Part shown: in pieces, positions 63,016-64,000 of the stretch | Position numbering within the stretch: the stretch's first letter is position 1 | Layout of the letters: the number at the start of each line of letters is the position of its first letter | Assembly: GCF_003182155.1 (NCBI RefSeq) | Contig: NZ_QGTG01000012.1 | Coordinates: 124,001-188,000 of the forward strand | Origin: Chitinophaga sp. S165 | GTDB lineage: Bacteria; Bacteroidota; Bacteroidia; Chitinophagales; Chitinophagaceae | Direction of reading: 5' to 3' | Length of the DNA: 64,000 bases | Made by a program: the position numbers and the translations under genes | Notes under the pieces: model-generated | Seen by the model: only the letters and a program-made list of their open reading frames with translations | The model's database searches: none | Told to the model about the DNA's origin: nothing

Positions 63016-64000
63016 ATGAACATATTAGAGCGCCCAAATAGAAAAGGAGATAAAATCACCTTTTATTATGACTATGGTCGTGGCCGTGGTCAGCGACCTT
63101 CAACTGGTATTTTTGTTTATACCCGTCCCAAAAACCAAACTGAAAAAAATCACAATAAACAGGCGAGAGACCTACTTGAGGTTAAGAAAAGTCACTTAAT
63201 AATTGAACAACAGGCCATAGGTACGGGATTTATACCAGCCCATAAGTTTAAAGCTAATTTCCTTGAATACTTTGAGGAATATGTGAGACTAAATAAACGA
63301 GATGGAAATCGGCACCTAGCTAACAGCCTTGTCCAATTTAAAGAATTTATTGCCTGTGACTTTATATCTCCTGTAGATGTGACGGAGAATCTTTGTAAGC
63401 GGTTTAGGCAGTTCCTTCTCGATAAATTTACTGGGGAGACACCTGCCAACTATTACGCAAGATTGAAGTGGGTTCTTAAAGCGGCAACAAGCGACGGCTA
63501 TTACAGAGTAAATCCAACAGAAAAAATTAACTCAAAATCAAATCCCAGCATTCAACTGAAAGAAAACTTAGAAGTTGAAGAATATCTTGCTTTACTCAAT
63601 ACTCCTTGTTTAAATGAGGAAATACGAGAGGCGTTTGTTTTCTGCTGCTATACTGGCCTTCGTTGGGTTGACGTTGACTGTCTTTTCAATGATCATATTA
63701 AAGAGGGTATACTTACCACTCGGATTATCCAGGCAAAAACAGGACAGCCAGTTACACTTACGCTACATCCCATAGCTCAGGCAATTGTGGCAAAGCAGAG
63801 GAAGAAAAAAGGTAATCTCTCTAGTAATACCAAACTTTTTCAGATTCCAGGCCGCAATGGCTGTAATAAAACATTGGAGAAATGGGTTAAATCCGCTGAC
63901 ATAAAGAAACATATTACTTGGTCTTGTGCTCGCCTTTCTTTCTCAATACTCCTTCAGGATAAAAATGTAGACGATGCCACAGTCGCAGCCCTATTAGGCC
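63016..64000 (+). CDS. tyrosine recombinase/integrase (3' partial)
   Basis: The frame is open from ATG 63016 to the window end (328 codons). Residues 1 to about 100 form an arm-type/SAM-like DNA-binding region. A core-binding region (FRQFLLDKFTGETPANYYARLKWVLKAA) follows, and then the catalytic domain with CCYTGLRWVDVDCL (first catalytic Arg) and ITWSCARLSFSILLQ (second catalytic Arg), heading into DDATVAALLG. The usual HxxR histidine before the second Arg is replaced by Ser (SCAR). The catalytic Tyr lies beyond the window. Located after tRNA-Leu on the same strand, it probably integrates an element into that tRNA. Confidence 0.9.
   Translation, partial: MNILERPNRKGDKITFYYDYGRGRGQRPSTGIFVYTRPKNQTEKNHNKQARDLLEVKKSHLIIEQQAIGTGFIPAHKFKANFLEYFEEYVRLNKRDGNRHLANSLVQFKEFIACDFISPVDVTENLCKRFRQFLLDKFTGETPANYYARLKWVLKAATSDGYYRVNPTEKINSKSNPSIQLKENLEVEEYLALLNTPCLNEEIREAFVFCCYTGLRWVDVDCLFNDHIKEGILTTRIIQAKTGQPVTLTLHPIAQAIVAKQRKKKGNLSSNTKLFQIPGRNGCNKTLEKWVKSADIKKHITWSCARLSFSILLQDKNVDDATVAALLG

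Noticed and set aside
62645..63019. 124-codon frame that overlaps the integrase start by ATGA
   Set aside because: The overlap is suggestive, but the protein has low-complexity hydrophobic runs and no family character, and it covers likely recombinase binding sites.

Overview
The window looks like chromosomal DNA of a Bacteroidota species close to Chitinophaga. The evidence is: type IX secretion sorting domains of both kinds (short type A tails and gliding-motility type B tails), a SusC-type TonB plug motif, a tRNA promoter of the form TTTG-N19-TAnnTTTG, almost no Shine-Dalgarno sites, chitinase and other glycoside hydrolases, and a cydAB quinol oxidase. The genus is an inference; no rRNA is present.

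Layout. 1-3.1 kb: the 3' part of an alpha-2-macroglobulin protein that carries a TonB plug motif, then a heavily mutated DNA/RNA endonuclease pseudogene. 3.1-5.8 kb: a beta-helix lipoprotein and an Imm22-like immunity protein. 5.9-8.9 kb: cydAB and a small membrane methyltransferase-like gene. 9-16 kb: a metallo-beta-lactamase/rhodanese enzyme, an 87-bp tandem repeat, a GH2 enzyme, a DEAD-type RNA helicase, a membrane protein and a glycerophosphodiesterase. 16-20.5 kb: an unknown three-helix membrane protein, a TsdA-like thiosulfate dehydrogenase with a Tat-exported DsrE-like partner, and an alpha-L-fucosidase. 20.7-22.7 kb: a lipid A-type acyltransferase and a fatty acid desaturase, followed by a 106-bp near-perfect palindrome. 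23-30.1 kb: two cysteine proteases without signal peptides (gingipain-like, and papain with a lectin propeller), the second followed by a chagasin-like inhibitor; a DUF2157 membrane operon lies between them. 30.4-34.8 kb: two paralogous type B secreted adhesin-like proteins. 35-44.2 kb: a short-chain dehydrogenase, then a two-component system leading into a TolC/RND/adaptor efflux operon. 44.2-51.4 kb: three type A secreted proteins, namely two related HExxH metalloproteases with crystallin-type modules and a GH5-trefoil-GH18-trefoil enzyme. 51.7-53.7 kb: an S1-type RNA-binding protein, a YdeI/DUF1905 protein and a GNAT acetyltransferase. 53.7-62.4 kb: an alpha-glucan to trehalose cluster (glgX, GH13 glucosidase, treZ, treY). 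62.4-64 kb: tRNA-Leu(CAG), iterated sites and a tyrosine recombinase cut by the window end, which looks like the edge of an integrated element.

How the genes work together. Debranching by GlgX supplies linear maltodextrin, TreY turns the reducing end into a trehalose unit, and TreZ releases trehalose. The secreted proteases and the GH5/GH18 enzyme would attack protein, beta-glucan and chitin together, which fits degradation of fungal walls or other biomass. The papain/chagasin pair and the Imm22-like gene suggest protein-level competition with self-protection. The most unusual items are the A2M-plug protein, the GH5-GH18 fusion with two fascin-like trefoils, the signal-less cysteine proteases with an adjacent inhibitor, the long palindrome, and a dispersed 35-bp repeat core shared by positions 10.5 kb and 51.6 kb.
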